DNA of 64,000 nt, taken from Pseudoips prasinana (taxonomy: Eukaryota > Arthropoda > Insecta > Lepidoptera > Nolidae). Of this stretch, positions 52,701-63,575 are shown one piece after another. The DNA is taken from NCBI GenBank assembly GCA_951640165.1, contig OX621250.1, positions 4,526,001-4,590,000 of the forward strand, in the 5' to 3' direction. Each line of letters starts with the position of its first letter. Within the stretch, counting starts at the first letter, position 1. The notes below the pieces were generated by a model, which saw nothing but the letters and a program-made list of their open reading frames with translations, did not search any database and was not told the DNA's origin. The translations under genes and the position numbers were made by a program.

Positions 52701-53040
52701 TTTATTGTGTGTACACTTTAGATTGTACTAGTGCTGTCTTATCTTATTTCCTTCGTTCTATTAGTTTATCTTCTCTTATTGAAGAACTGAATCCACTCTA
52801 AAATGCAAGTCGACGTAGTACAAATCGAATCTGTTCAGTTTAAATCCAGTCCTCAACTTCAGGTTTGTTCGTTTCGTATGTAATAGCGTGGTATTGCACA
52901 CATCTGTTCGTATGCAGTGGCTGAGCGAAAGTATATAAATATAAGTTGGTGTGAGTTAAAAGCGTAAGCGAGAACTAAATATAATAAAAAATCGCTACAT
53001 ATACATACGCGGCCCCGGCGATAGGGTGATATTTGAACCG
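52701..53040 (+). repeat. Possible solo-LTR-like segment
   Basis: TGTGTACACTTTAGATTG to AATAAAAAATCGCTACA, with AAGTATATAAATATAAG inside, followed by GCGGCCCCGGCGATAGGGTG that resembles a primer-site region. No second copy in the window, so the LTR call is weak. Confidence 0.3.
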
Positions 53041-53087
53041 ATTGTCTTAGTTAATCTAGGGTCTCATATCTATCTAGATATCTATCT

Positions 53088-53325
53088 AGAGACTATGTCA
53101 CATAGATCATCCTAGCCCCAAACTAAGCAAAGCTTGTACTATGGGTACCAGGCGACGATATACATACTTATATAGATAGATAAATACTTAAATACATAGA
53201 AAACATCCATGACTCAGAAACAAATATTCGTGCTCATCACACAAATATTTGCACTTACCGGGATTCGAACCAAGGACCACCAGCTTCGCAGGCAGGAGCA
53301 CTACCAACTAGGCTACGGCGACTGT
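53088..53325 (-). mobile_element. tRNA-headed SINE, GTAGCCTAGTTGG family
   Basis: GACTATGTCACATAGATCAT to CTACGGCGACTGTC. Immediately followed by a 5S-headed SINE. Confidence 0.85.
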
Positions 53326-53341
53326 CAAATATGCTGCCATA

Positions 53342-53530
53342 TGCTCTCACCGATCCGTAAGTGATTGGCGAGGTCAAGTAACTAGGCTCGCGGTCAGTCC
53401 ATAGATGGGTTACCGCCAAACCGCGGGTGGTTTAATTTCAAAACAATCGTTAAGCTTTGTCAGAAGCCTACTTAGCGGCTTGAACTACTCTGACTCTAGG
53501 GTAATCAATGCCCATACAATAAGTAAGTAA
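53342..53530 (+). mobile_element. 5S rRNA-headed SINE
   Basis: CTCTCACCGATCCGTAAGTG, ATTGGCGAGGTCAAGTAACT, CGCGGTCAGTCCATAGATGG. Body partly deleted. Ends AGGGTAATCAATGCCC and (GTAA)n. Confidence 0.8.
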
Positions 53531-53551
53531 GTCTTAAATAATGGAGTAAGT

Positions 53552-54352
53552 TATTGCGTTGTGGTTTCCGGCCTAAAAAGAATAACAGGGCAATTCCATA
53601 CCTTCGCGTGGGTGTCGTAAAAGGCGACTAAGGGGTACACCAGATAGTCCAAGAGCTGGCACGCATTTTTGGGTAGGTATTTGAGGCAAGCTGAAAACTT
53701 GTCCTATAGCTCTTCAGACACACCCCAACACGGAACTGCAGACCTGGCTGGCAGGTAGCGGGTCTAAACCAACCCCTAAATTTTTGAATTTTATTATACA
53801 AAAAATATTATTAAATGAGGCAAGCTGAAATTTTGATATGTTGTAGTTTAATGTTTATACAATACATAAATAACATTCAAGTTGCCTCAAATACATTTTT
53901 TCGATTTTTTTGCAAAATATTTTGCACACGCCTGGCAGTGCTAAAGACGCGACAGAATCGCCTGTCCTTTTTTTGTATTGTATAAATATTAAACTATAAC
54001 ATATCAAAATTTCAGCTTGCCTCAAATACATTATTTGGTTAAAAAAAAATTCAAAAAATTTAGAGGTTGGTTTAGACCCGCTACCCGCCTGCCAGGTCTG
54101 CAGTTCCGTGTTGGGGTGTGTCTGAAGAGTTAAAGGACAAGTTTTCAGCTTGCCTCAACTACCTACTCAAAAATGCGTGCCAGCTCTCCTACTAAGATAG
54201 TCGGCCAGTAGCGCCACCTGTGTACTAGATACCATATAACTGCGGCCGCAACTCGCATGCCAAGCATAGTGACTATGGCAAGCCCCTCCAAATGGCAATG
54301 TTATAGAAACCTTTAGGAGAGTCCTATGATCAGCTGTGGACGATATCATTAA
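53552..54352 (+). mobile_element. RTE-related short element, second subfamily, split by a fold-back element
   Basis: Left piece 53552-53649 (GTGGTTTCCGGCCTAAAAAG, GTGTCGTAAAAGGCGACTA). Right piece 54195-54352 (GCGGCCGCAACTCGCATGCC to GTGGACGATATCA). AGATAGTC appears on both sides of the insertion. Confidence 0.75.
53650..54194. mobile_element. 545-bp fold-back element
   Basis: Inverted arms of roughly 240 bp: AGAGCTGGCACGCATTTTTG, TTGAGGCAAGCTGAAAAC, CAGACACACCCCAACACGG and GTAGCGGGTCTAAACCAACC recur reversed on the right. Short unique centre near 53870-53950. Non-coding. Confidence 0.85.
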
Positions 54353-54416
54353 AAAATTACTGGATAAAAATAAAACTTCTGAATTTTGAACTATGACATG
54401 ATAACTGTAATTTACA

Positions 54417-54741
54417 TCTATACATATAATAAAATCGTAGGAAAGTCAAAACTGTACATTGAATATTTTTAAAAAAGGATTCTAAGGGCGTGATCTACAG
54501 TCGATATCGAAGACAAAAATATAGTTTTTAGAATTTTTGTCTGTGTGTCTGTTTGTCTGTATGTATGTCCGGGCTAAACTCAAAAAGTACTGCATGGATT
54601 AACTTCAAATTTTGCATGAATATTACTAAGAGGTTGGGTCAACATATAGGCTACATATTATTACGCTATCACCTACGGGGGAGGAGCTGTGATACGTAAT
54701 TTATAAAATTTAACGCAGGTAAAACCGCGGGGCACAGTTAG
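54417..54741 (+). mobile_element. Helitron-like element, ATAATAAAATCGTAGG family
   Basis: A|TCTATACATATAATAAAATC start; end ACCGCGGGGCACAGTTAG|T (CTAG decayed to TTAG). 325 bp. Reference for the modules at 39.5-40.3 kb. Confidence 0.75.
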
Positions 54742-55035
54742 TATTAAATAAATAGCTAATCGAATATATTTATGAGAAAACGGGTACTTTTCAATCAACT
54801 TCATAAGAAAGCATCAGTTCGGTTGTATATCTACGGTTTTACCGTTGTTAGAAAAAAAAAATATGTTATTTAATTGTTTTTAAATACCCCCTTTGCGCCC
54901 AAATTTTCTTCAATTTGGCTGTTTAAAAGAAATAATAATCTTTCCAACGGCGAGTACTTGCACAGGCATAATCAAGTTGCCAGGATTATCCACTAGCACC
55001 TTTCTTTTCGGTATGATCGTCTAGACTCCGAAGTG
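54742..55035. other. Spacer, no feature recognised
   Basis: No repeat ends seen. Confidence 0.35.
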
Positions 55036-55500
55036 CCGTATTACAAGTACGTATCGGAATTCGGAACCAGTTCTCGAAAACGGTTTGGCCAAGCTCTACT
55101 GGGACCAGTCTATCATTACGGACAGGACTATTGTTGTCAATAAGCCTGATATCGTTTTGGTAGACCGGTTGGAGTGCCGGGCATTTATTGTTGATATCAC
55201 TGTCCCGTTTGAAGATAACCTCGTAAGAGCCGAGAATGACAAGTTGTCAAAGTATTTAGATTTGGTTCACGAGGTTACCGCCATGTGGGATGTGAACCCA
55301 ACAATAATTGTCCCAATAGTCGTCTCCGTAAACGGTGTCATAGCAAAGATCCGCGACCAACATTTTAAGAGGCTCTCACTGGATCACTGGGTCAAGGGCC
55401 GGATACAGAAAGCGGGAACGGCATGCATCGTGAGGAGGTTCCCCACTCTGTCGCCCTGACCGCCTAGGGCCGTATGACCCCACCGCTGGGGGAGCTCTGT
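55036..55500 (+). pseudogene. C-terminal fragment of a LINE with restriction-like endonuclease
   Basis: The frame is open upstream of 55085 (PVLENGLAKLYWDQS) and ends at 55459. NKPDIVLVD..ECRAFIVDIT, VPFEDNLVRAENDKLSKYLD and VNPTIIVPIVVSVNGVIAKI fit the PD-(D/E)xK-type endonuclease region at the end of R2/R4/NeSL-type LINEs. The RT is not present. A GGCGGCCTAGGGC-like 3' UTR follows the stop, as at 51408-51492. Confidence 0.65.
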
Positions 55501-55513
55501 TTTTATTTGTATA

Positions 55514-56754
55514 CAAGCTGGGGCCGGCGACTTAGTCCACGACAATTTTGAATGATGACCAATGTAACTACTTACTTCTAGCTTAATCTAAAAAATATAA
55601 CTTAAAAGAAATAAGCAATATAAATTTAAGAAAACCTAACCTATAAATAACCTAGCTAAGAAATAAACTAAAGACTAATTTGCTATTTAAAAAAAGGACC
55701 CGATGTCATCAACCAAAAAAAAAAACGATATTAACGCCATCTAGTTACAAAATTGTGAACTAGTAGATCAGTAAAATTAAGATGATATTTTTTGGGTGCG
55801 ATCATCTCGACACGAACAATTTATACTACGGTAACTCGAATTTCAGGTAAATTATTTTTTATCCCAATTTGATTAAAAAGTAGTTTTTTTTCAATATGTT
55901 ATTAAAATTACCAAAAAAAAGAAGTTACAAATCTTATAAAACGCTACATCTTTATTAAGACGACAACGACCACGACATTTTAAGCATCTTGGCATAAGAA
56001 ACGAATTTATCTAAAATTTGAGTTGGCGTAATGTGTTGGTGTCGATCTATTGAATCAGTTTTGAATTACCTTTTTTTAACAACAAACTATTCCTTCGATT
56101 GCTTTATTTTTAACTGAAATACCAATTTACATACGTTTACTTTAAAAAAATAACAGATTTTCATACAAACATACATCCCTTATTTTAGTCTTCGTCGTCC
56201 TTAGGGGCGGAATTTCCAAAAATCCTGAAATATATCTTTATAATTTTTAAATGAAAGGGCAAATACCAAGTTTCATGCGTTTAACTTAAAAATGTCACAT
56301 TTTTCATATAAACTTACATCCCCTATTTGTCACCGTTAGGGGTGGAATTCTCAAAAAATCTATAACATATATTTTTTATTATTAACTAAAAGGCCAAATA
56401 CTAATTTTCATGCGTTTAACTTAAAAATTGTCACATTTTCATATATATATATATATATATTTCATAGGGTAGTTTTTCCAAAAATCATGAAACACGTAAT
56501 TTTTTGTTTTTTACTGGAACGCCAAATACCAATTTAATTTTCATGCCTCTAACTTCAAAAACGGAAAAGTTTCATACTAACTTTACACCCCCGTTTTACC
56601 CCTTTAGGGGTTGAATTTCGAAAAATCCTTCCTTATTCCTTGTCTACAGTGTAAAGAAAACTTTTGTGCAAAATTTCAGCTTTATAGGGTTTGGGCTGGG
56701 CGTTGATAAGTCAGTCAATCAGTCAGTCAGGACTTCTGTTTTTATTTATATAGT
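55514..56754 (-). mobile_element. Decayed Helitron, relative of 63-2078
   Basis: Minus orientation: 5' end ACTATATAAATAAAAACAG with (TGAC)n near 56754, four ~135-bp units, the conserved TATTTTTTGGGTGCGATCAT segment, and 3' end CGGCCCCAGCTTG at 55514 (CTAG lost). An (AT)n run lies at 56442-56461. Confidence 0.75.
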
Positions 56755-57640
56755 GTATGTATATGTATTCACAAAAGAATTATTATTATTAGTTTGGGAT
56801 CAGATGACCGTGTGTGAATAATGTTCCAGGATATTTATTTATATTTTACCATATTGGTGTGCAAATGTTATACACATTTATAAAATAGTGACAAAAATTA
56901 CAATTAATGTCATGTCAATTTTATTATTATTATCATTACAATTATTATAATTAGGTACACTACCTAAATTAATAGTATTACATAATAATTATATTTATTT
57001 ATAAATTTTTATATTAATTAAAAGTTCTGTCATCAAATATTCCTGGACCGAATAGTAGCATTTGTTGGTAAGAAATTTATGTGGTTCCTTTTTAAATTCC
57101 TTTTTCTTTTCATCTATCATAACGTATTTGCATAGAAACTTTATGTTTTCATATGCATAAATAAGCATATTTAAATAAAAACAAGAATTAATAACGGTTC
57201 AATATAATAATTAAAATCGCAAAAACAGGTACTTTTTATTCTGTGACAGAACTTTCAGTTATCGCTTTTTGCTCCTAACTTGGACCACATTTTGAGACAG
57301 TAATACGATTTACGGGCGCGATAACTTAGTTTTATATGAGAAAGAATTATATTTTTGTCGCCTGTGCGAAACACGTCTATCTACGTCTATCCACATTTTT
57401 CATCTTACTTGACGTATTTTAGCTGAGAAAATGTTTACATAAAGATTGCCGAGTGGATAGCGAGGCTTTTTAAAATGTTTTTGAATACGAGAGTAATGAA
57501 AAATGTGATATTAAAAGAAGTAAAATGTGCAATAAAATAATGGGGAATGTTTATTATTATTTTGAGACAAGAATTGTTTGTTATGCGTCACACAAGACTT
57601 GACGAACACTTTAGATATGATATGTATGTAATAATACATT
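56755..57640. other. AT-rich spacer
   Basis: A short SINE-tail-like piece (GTTTGGGATCAGATGACCGT) at 56790. Otherwise nothing recognised. Confidence 0.35.
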
Positions 57641-57641
57641 G

Positions 57642-57850
57642 ACTGCACGTGTGGCGCAGCGGCTAAGACTGTCGCCGCGCCGCTTCGTGTCTCGGGTTCG
57701 ATTCCTGTGCCGGACAACTATTAGTGTGACCCATTAATTGTTGTTCTGTGTCTGGATGTATATGATGTGTCCGTCTATTATATGTTTGTAAAGTACCCCG
57801 CGACACAGGGATTAGATTCTCTAATGCGGGCGACGTCTTAAAAAATAAAT
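57642..57850 (+). mobile_element. tRNA-headed SINE, GTGGCGCAGCGG family, copy 2
   Basis: GTGTGGCGCAGCGGCTAAGA, B box GGTTCGATTCC, CCGGACAACTATTAGTGTG, CCCCGCGACACAGGG, AAAAAATAAATAA end. The best copy of this family. Confidence 0.8.
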
Positions 57851-58724
57851 AATATAAAATGTTCACCCAGCCGAATTTTTTCGCAACAGAGGCCAGCTTC
57901 AATGAAGACTAGCCAACTGCGCGGGACACAATATTACGACGGGTCCTACGTATACTAGTACAAGTGCAAAAACACAACTTTACAGGAGAGCGATTTAAAG
58001 ATTCAAACCTTTGTAACTTTGACATAGTTCAACAAAAATCTTTGAAATTTGGAATAGAAAAAGAACTGTATAATTAAGTTTCATTATTTTTTTATATTTT
58101 AGAAGATAGCGTCAGTTGAACCATTGTAGCCTATTTACCATTAAGTATTAAAACACGTAAAGTAGTGCAAGTGACCACTTGGATCAGTATTCGTGTTCTG
58201 ATGTTTTTTGCAAACCGTGGTAAATAATAGACTGAAACTCTATTTATATGAATTACCGTGATCAATGATGATTAATAAAAGCTTGTAATATAATGAAATA
58301 GGGGTGTTTTATTGACTTTTGTTACTTACACCAATTTATGAAGTAGTGAAATACTACTTGTATCAGTAATCCTACTATTTTGCAATGTGGAGAAGGATTT
58401 TGACTCTTTGTAAATAGTTTTATTTATTCGTAATTATTATTAAAATTTATTTTAAGGTAGCTTTTAAGTTATTATGTAGTATATTTTGTATTATAGATAG
58501 TATTTAAATTCATATTGATTTAATAGTTCATTAAAATTATCATCCAAAATTGATTAATTTAATTGATAATCACATCTCTTCGGTAGTACTCTTATCACCT
58601 AGTCGTAAATAAATAAAATAATACTAAAATATAAAAAAAAATATATAATAGTTATTAAAAATATTCTAGTGACACAAAATTCATAATGATAAATAGGAAC
58701 TTTCGTCAACTGCGTGAGTTCTTT

Positions 58725-59195
58725 CAAAGTCAAAGTCAAAAATTCTTTAATCCGTAAAAAATATGCATTTATGTGGAATCGTCATAATTTTTACCCTACC
58801 GTGCAGTGCATGACGTGGTAGCTACTGAGAAACACTGCCAGAAAACTCAGTAGGAATCCTTATTTTAAATAAAATATACTTAAGATTAATTACAATCATA
58901 TGTATTGACTCAGAACAACTCAATCCCAAGCACTTTTATCATTTAAATAATCTGATATTTTGTAATATGCCCTGCTACACAATTTGGCTTTAATAATTCT
59001 TTTAAACTTATTCGTAGACAATTCTCTAATATCATTGGGAAGTTTGTTATAGAATCTCATACATTGCACCATAAAAGAGTTACTTATTTTGTGGAGACGG
59101 GTAGTATGCAATATGAGATTATTCTTATATCTAGTATTAACATTATGTGTATCGCTCCTTTTACAGAAGGAATTGATATTTTTATGCACAATTAA
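58725..59195 (-). mobile_element. LINE 3' fragment, TTTGAC-tail family
   Basis: Minus strand encodes NVNTRYKNNLILHTTRLHKI, SNSFMVQCMRFYNKLPND and KAKLCSRAYYKISDYL, then stops. 3' end (TTTGAC)n on the minus strand. The longest of three copies. Confidence 0.8.
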
Positions 59196-59599
59196 ACAAT
59201 AGGTAGACTAATGAGGTACTTTTTCAGTCTATCTAAAAATATTAATCTAAAACAAGAAAGAAAATATTTTCTTTCCAACAATCACAATAAAAGGTTTAAC
59301 CATTTTAACAAAATAAAAAGAAATGTCCTTCTTACCTAGAAACGTTTATTTGTAATTGTAACATAATAATTATTCGTTGAGTAACTGAACTTAATCTTTC
59401 TAACACTTAATCATCTTAATCATATACTTTTAAAAACAATTTTACTTAGTAATCTTATTATTCGTAGACGAATATAGCCTAGTCAGATAAATATCCAGTA
59501 TTTTCGGATCTAACTTTTAAATTATAGTAATATGAATGATAATGCTCAGGAATGCGATTTGCTAAGATCTTGAAAGCCTTTTTATGTTTTTCTATCATT

Positions 59600-60420
59600 A
59601 GGTAATAAGTTTATGTAAGCTACATCTAAGGTATCAATTTTTTTAAATACCTTTTGCAAAGCGATTCTGGTGTTAATTGTATAGTTTTGTAACAATCATG
59701 TTCAAAAGTATAACTGTAATTAAGTTTAAATACGTCGCTGGCCTGAACATTAACTTCACAAATTTTATTCCAACCTAAAGTTTCTCCATTACTGTTCTTC
59801 TTCCAGTTATCAAAAAAGTAAGACATGATTTAAAATCAAAAACGAAAGAGTGAGTAACTTCTTTTACTATGTATGGTTTTGCATTAGCAGTCACCATTTT
59901 GAAGGCCAGAGACCATTGATAGAGGGCTACCGGCTAAGTCACCGAACATCGGGATAGTGATCGGCGTTCAAATAAATAAAGGGTAGAAATATCTCAATCA
60001 ATTGTTAAATCGGCTTCGACGTGGAAAATCGATTTCAGACCATTTATGACGTTACATGTGCTTATGGAAGCTGATTTCGATCTATAGTCATTTTTAACCA
60101 TTATTTATTTGAACGCCGATCACTATCCCGATGTTCGACGTCTAAGCCGGTAGCCCCCCTGGGGTAAAAATCAAAACTGAGTGAATACTGTTACCCTCGT
60201 TTTGGGTATGGTCAACAACAAGAAATCTATGAGTAATGTTGACCTTAAATTTCCAAGCACAGTACATATTCATGAGCTATACAATTCTATTTCAACTCTG
60301 GCCCAACGACAATTGTCCGACCAGAATATAAAGCTTATAACACCTTCCTTCACCTTCACAAAAATAAAACTAGCTATTTCGTTAGCACCTTTCTTTGCAG
60401 TTTGTTCATCCCAACAATAA
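59600..60420 (-). pseudogene. Transposase remnant split by a palindromic MITE
   Basis: Minus strand, right of the MITE: CYCWDEQTAKKGANEIASFI and SFIFWSDNC in one frame, then FLVVDHTQNEGNSIHSV in another. Left of the MITE: LYQWSLAFKMVTANAKPYIV and VTHSFVFDFKS, then by frameshift GWNKICEVNVQA and CYKTIQLT. The WDE...SNEIAS, SDNC and HTQNEG.S.HS blocks recall a DDE-type transposase family of insects and cnidarians whose superfamily I cannot name securely. The N-terminal part is absent. Confidence 0.6.
59926..60160. mobile_element. Palindromic MITE, copy 4 (divergent)
   Basis: GGCTACCGGCTAAGTCACCG / CTAAGCCGGTAGCC. Inner arms ATCGGGATAGTGATCGGCG differ from the GTTTTCGTGAATGGCG of other copies yet pair with each other. 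It disrupts the transposase remnant. Confidence 0.8.
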
Positions 60421-60964
60421 CACCCATTATAGATCACCCATGTCAAATGGGGTAATTTTCGGTTTTAGATTTGAAACTTTTTTTTATAATAAATGTTACA
60501 TAAATTGACCCCGTGAACACTGAATGGTTATAAATTTTTATCACAGTGACTAAACATAAACTAAAACCAAACAAAAATAAGTTTTTTTTATCAATAATAT
60601 AAATAAATCTGTGAGTCATTGCAGTTGTATCAGTGTAGTACGTCCAAGCGCTAGTGGCGCCGCGCGCATACTGATATGAAGGCCACTTGAACGCTCGTGC
60701 TGCGTACTTTGTAACCACCTACACTGGTGCAAGCGACTTGCATCAGTGTTGACAGTTGTGTGGTTAAAAATGCTATCACTTGCACCATTTTACTAGTTTG
60801 TATCTCTGAAACTAATTGAAAAATTATAATAAAATTTTCAGGACATGAAGTTTAAGTTATTTTAATGCTATTGACGTAAAAAAACAGTTTTCGCTATTTT
60901 GTTGGATGTACCAGTATACGTAGGACCCGTCGTATAGTGCACAAGTGTGTGCGCAAACTTAGAT

Positions 60965-61118
60965 TATTAGCTTATTTATATAGGTATTCTACATATATAT
61001 CATCAGATCTTAATTTACTTTCTCACTGTCCTTATAGGTTGACTGGCAGGGAATGCCTTTGGCATTAAGTCTGCCTCTGTACATTGTTGTGTATAAAGTT
61101 TTAAAATAAAATAAAATA
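60965..61118 (+). mobile_element. LINE 3' tail fragment
   Basis: GACTGGCAGGGAATGCCTTT, GGCATTAAGTCTGCCTCTGT, ending AAAATAAAATAAAATA. The upstream part is AT-rich and the boundary uncertain. Confidence 0.5.
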
Positions 61119-61133
61119 GAGGCACTTTCTATT

Positions 61134-61523
61134 TTATTTTCATATATTTATTTATTTAGTACAACCACATCATAAACATTAACAATTCACATAGCAAATA
61201 TTATAACAATGGTCACTGATGCATATGACAATAACGGCGTACATAATAATCGCCACATTTAACAGGTATATAAGATTAAACTAAGTACAAAATAAAAAAT
61301 AAACATTAAAATAAAAAAAAATACATATTACATTTACAAATTATACTATGATGACAGTAAATGTGATATAGTAATTAAATTAAACAAATTATATCTATAA
61401 CTAACTAGATTAACCCAAGCGTACCTAACTAAGAATAAAGCAAGAATGAAAGTATAATCAAAGAATAGAAATATATTATTATGCCATAGAATTAATTTTA
61501 GTTTTGAACTTATTTAACTTGAC
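61134..61523 (-). mobile_element. LINE 3' UTR fragment, copy 2
   Basis: Bracketed by TTCTATT (61127-61133, 61524-61530). Reverse match to 35108-35508. (AATA)n tail at 61134-61157 on the plus strand as TTTATTTATT. Confidence 0.85.
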
Positions 61524-61889
61524 TTCTATTCCATCACTCTCGTAATCCGATGGGACAACTAGCGACACGACTGGAAAGAGGTCAGGTATAGGCCCGACGG
61601 CTTTACGTGCTATCCGATGCACGGGGGCATTATACCGCCAACTCCTGAGAAATTTTCTTCACGGAAAAATCCCAAAATCACTTTTTGGTCCACCCCGGGA
61701 TTCAAACCCAGGACCTCATTATCTGCGGTTGAACACGCTACCGCTAGAGCAACGAGATATATTTAAAGGACAACTCAAATTCTAAATTGTTGAGATTTTT
61801 GGTTTACAGATATTTTTATAATAAAGTCTTGCATGTTAATGTGCTACACGTTGTTTATCATAATTATTTGTTTGTGTTTCACAAACAAT

Positions 61890-62272
61890 ATAAGTCATCA
61901 TCATCATATCAGCTGAAAGACGTCCACTGCTGGACAAAGATCTCCACAATTGCCGGTCTTGCGCTATCCGCATCCAGCGATTTCCAGCGACCCGCACAAG
62001 ATCATCGGTCCATCTTGTAGGGGGCCTGCCCACGCTGCGTCTTCCGGTTCGTGGTCGCCACTCGAGAACCTTTCTGCCCCAGCGGCCGTCGGCTCTACGA
62101 GCTATGTGCCCTGCCCACTGCCACTTCAGCTCGGCAATTCTTACGGCTATGTCGGTTACTTTGGTTCGCCTGCGGATCTCGCAGGGAAACTCCAAGCATA
62201 GCCCTTTCCATTGCTCCTTGGGTGATCTTGAGCCGCCTGATACGGCCCATAGTGAGTGACCACGTCTCTTAG
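61890..62272 (-). pseudogene. RTE 3' fragment, second copy
   Basis: Minus strand: EIRRRTKVTDIAVRIAELKW, RRADGRWGRKVLEWRPRTG and RPPTRWTDDLVRVAGNRWM. It stops after a truncated tail LWRSLSSSGR. A small deletion removes part of the RDRIRN block. Confidence 0.85.
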
Positions 62273-62320
62273 AATATAAGTAATGTTTTTAATTTAAAAT
62301 ACATTAACTCCTTATTAACC

Positions 62321-62542
62321 TTCCATCATTTCTGTCTTTCCGTAAGAGGCAAGTCGAATTTATTTTTCCAATTCCTCTTGTAACAATGTTCTAACATTTT
62401 CATATTCCAATATAATTTTTTTTTTATTAAATTTTAATTCCAACAATGTACAAAGGTGAACTTCATGCCAAAGACATAGCCTGCAGAGGAATTGGAAAAC
62501 TAAATTCGACGTGCCTCTTACAGAAAGTGAAAAATGATGGAA
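62321..62542. mobile_element. 222-bp MITE
   Basis: TIRs of ~60 bp: TTCCATCATTTCTGTCTTTC / GAAAGTGAAAAATGATGGAA continuing through GTAAGAGGCA.GTCGAATTTA and TTTTCCAATTCCTCT. Centre AT-rich. No coding capacity. Confidence 0.8.
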
Positions 62543-62901
62543 TATAAACAAAGAAAGTCGTTCGAGTATTGATAAGTCTAAGGCAGTTATTCTTTAGCAT
62601 GTAAGTTTTTCTTTCGTTTGTGGTTAGTTAATCCCACAGAAACTCTCACTCTTGCTCTGCGCCTCCCACCACTGGTTTTGACAATACTGCCATCATCATT
62701 CAAACTACACATACTCTAAATCATGACACAAACCCATCAATGTCGCTTTTAAATCACTCAAAACACCTATAAACAGCCTTAAATTGCATGCTGCGTGCAT
62801 CATAAAAACATAGTCGTATTTAAAAAGTTCGCTATAAATCTAACTGTGCCCCTATTGGGACGTCTGCTATAAGACAGGAGTTTACGTAGCTCTAAGGGCT
62901 C

Positions 62902-63087
62902 CCGCACACGAGCCACTTGCCACAACCACAAAACGCTGCCACTGGCATATTTCCTATAGTTTTCGTACATTTTGTATGGACTCGCCGCACACCGTTGACG
63001 CCGGTGGCCGCCACACTCTTCTAACTACTTCTACTGTCTAGCTTCTCGTGGCGGCGTTTGTGGCTGTGGCCCGTGGCTCGTGTGCGG
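62902..63087. mobile_element. 186-bp MITE with CCGCACACGAGCCAC ends
   Basis: CCGCACACGAGCCAC at 62902 and GTGGCTCGTGTGCGG ending at 63087. The interior repeats gccgcacac and GTGGCGGC-like pieces. GC-rich compared with its surroundings. Confidence 0.75.
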
Positions 63088-63207
63088 CGACACTAAATCC
63101 CTTATTCCAATCGTGATAAGATTACAATCAACAAATTAAAAGACAACAGAATCTGGGCATCTATATGTATATAAATATGTCAGTTTGGACTTTACTATAT
63201 GTATGAG

Positions 63208-63388
63208 TTATTCAAGCCGCTCAGTTGGCCTCTCCCATGGTCTAACGAATACAACCGGGACTGACAGCTTAATGTGCCCTCCGTAGCACGGAGACGCTCA
63301 GTAAACATTAAACCACACCGGCAATCACCCATCTATAGACTGACCGCGTGCCTAAGTGCTTAGCTTCGACTATCACTTACGGACTAAT
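63208..63388 (-). mobile_element. 5S rRNA-headed SINE, minus copy
   Basis: In element orientation GTCCGTAAGTGATAGTCG, CACGCGGTCAGTCTATAGAT and GGGTGATTGCCG, then the body to GAGAGGCCAACTGAGCGGCT. Tail truncated. Confidence 0.7.
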
Positions 63389-63435
63389 GAGCGCAACGGC
63401 CTGTGACCTCAGTCTGTAAATTAATGGATGACTAC

Positions 63436-63575
63436 AATAGTGGTTTAGTTCCTAATCATTTTGGTGGTCCGGAGGGCACGTTAAGTTGTAAGTCCCAACT
63501 GTAGCCATGTGTAGATAACAGTCGTTAAGCCATGTGACCGCTACTGGTACAACAACTCTGGCAGTAGTAGAAACA
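63436..63575 (+). mobile_element. 5S-headed SINE, body fragment
   Basis: GTGGTTTAGTTCCTAATC, CCGGAGGGCACGTTAAGTTG, CAGTCGTTAAGCCATGTGAC, ACAACTCTGGCAGTAGTAG. Diverged. It faces the minus copy at 63208-63388. Confidence 0.6.

Larger units (their letters stand above)
57937..60932 (-). mobile_element. 2,996-bp TIR DNA transposon, decayed
   Basis: TIRs CGACGGGTCCTACGTATACT / AGTATACGTAGGACCCGTCG with TA on both sides (57935-57936, 60933-60934). The motif ACTTG(C/G/T)ATCAGT occurs near both ends (58173, 58349, 60737). Minus-strand transposase remnants lie at 59600-60420. A palindromic MITE and a LINE tail lie inside. Confidence 0.75.
57862..61758 (-). mobile_element. One GTTGGTCTAGCGG SINE broken into three pieces
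   Basis: Pieces 57862-57936, 60933-60960 plus ~61120-61133, and 61524-61758. In order they match 18795-19170 from CAGCCGAATT to CGCTACCGCTAG. The breaks are filled by the 57937-60932 transposon, a LINE tail at ~60965-61118 and a LINE tail at 61134-61523. Confidence 0.75.

Noticed and set aside
60181..60420. 79-aa plus-strand ORF
   Set aside because: It is antisense to the transposase remnant, which shows recognisable blocks on the minus strand.
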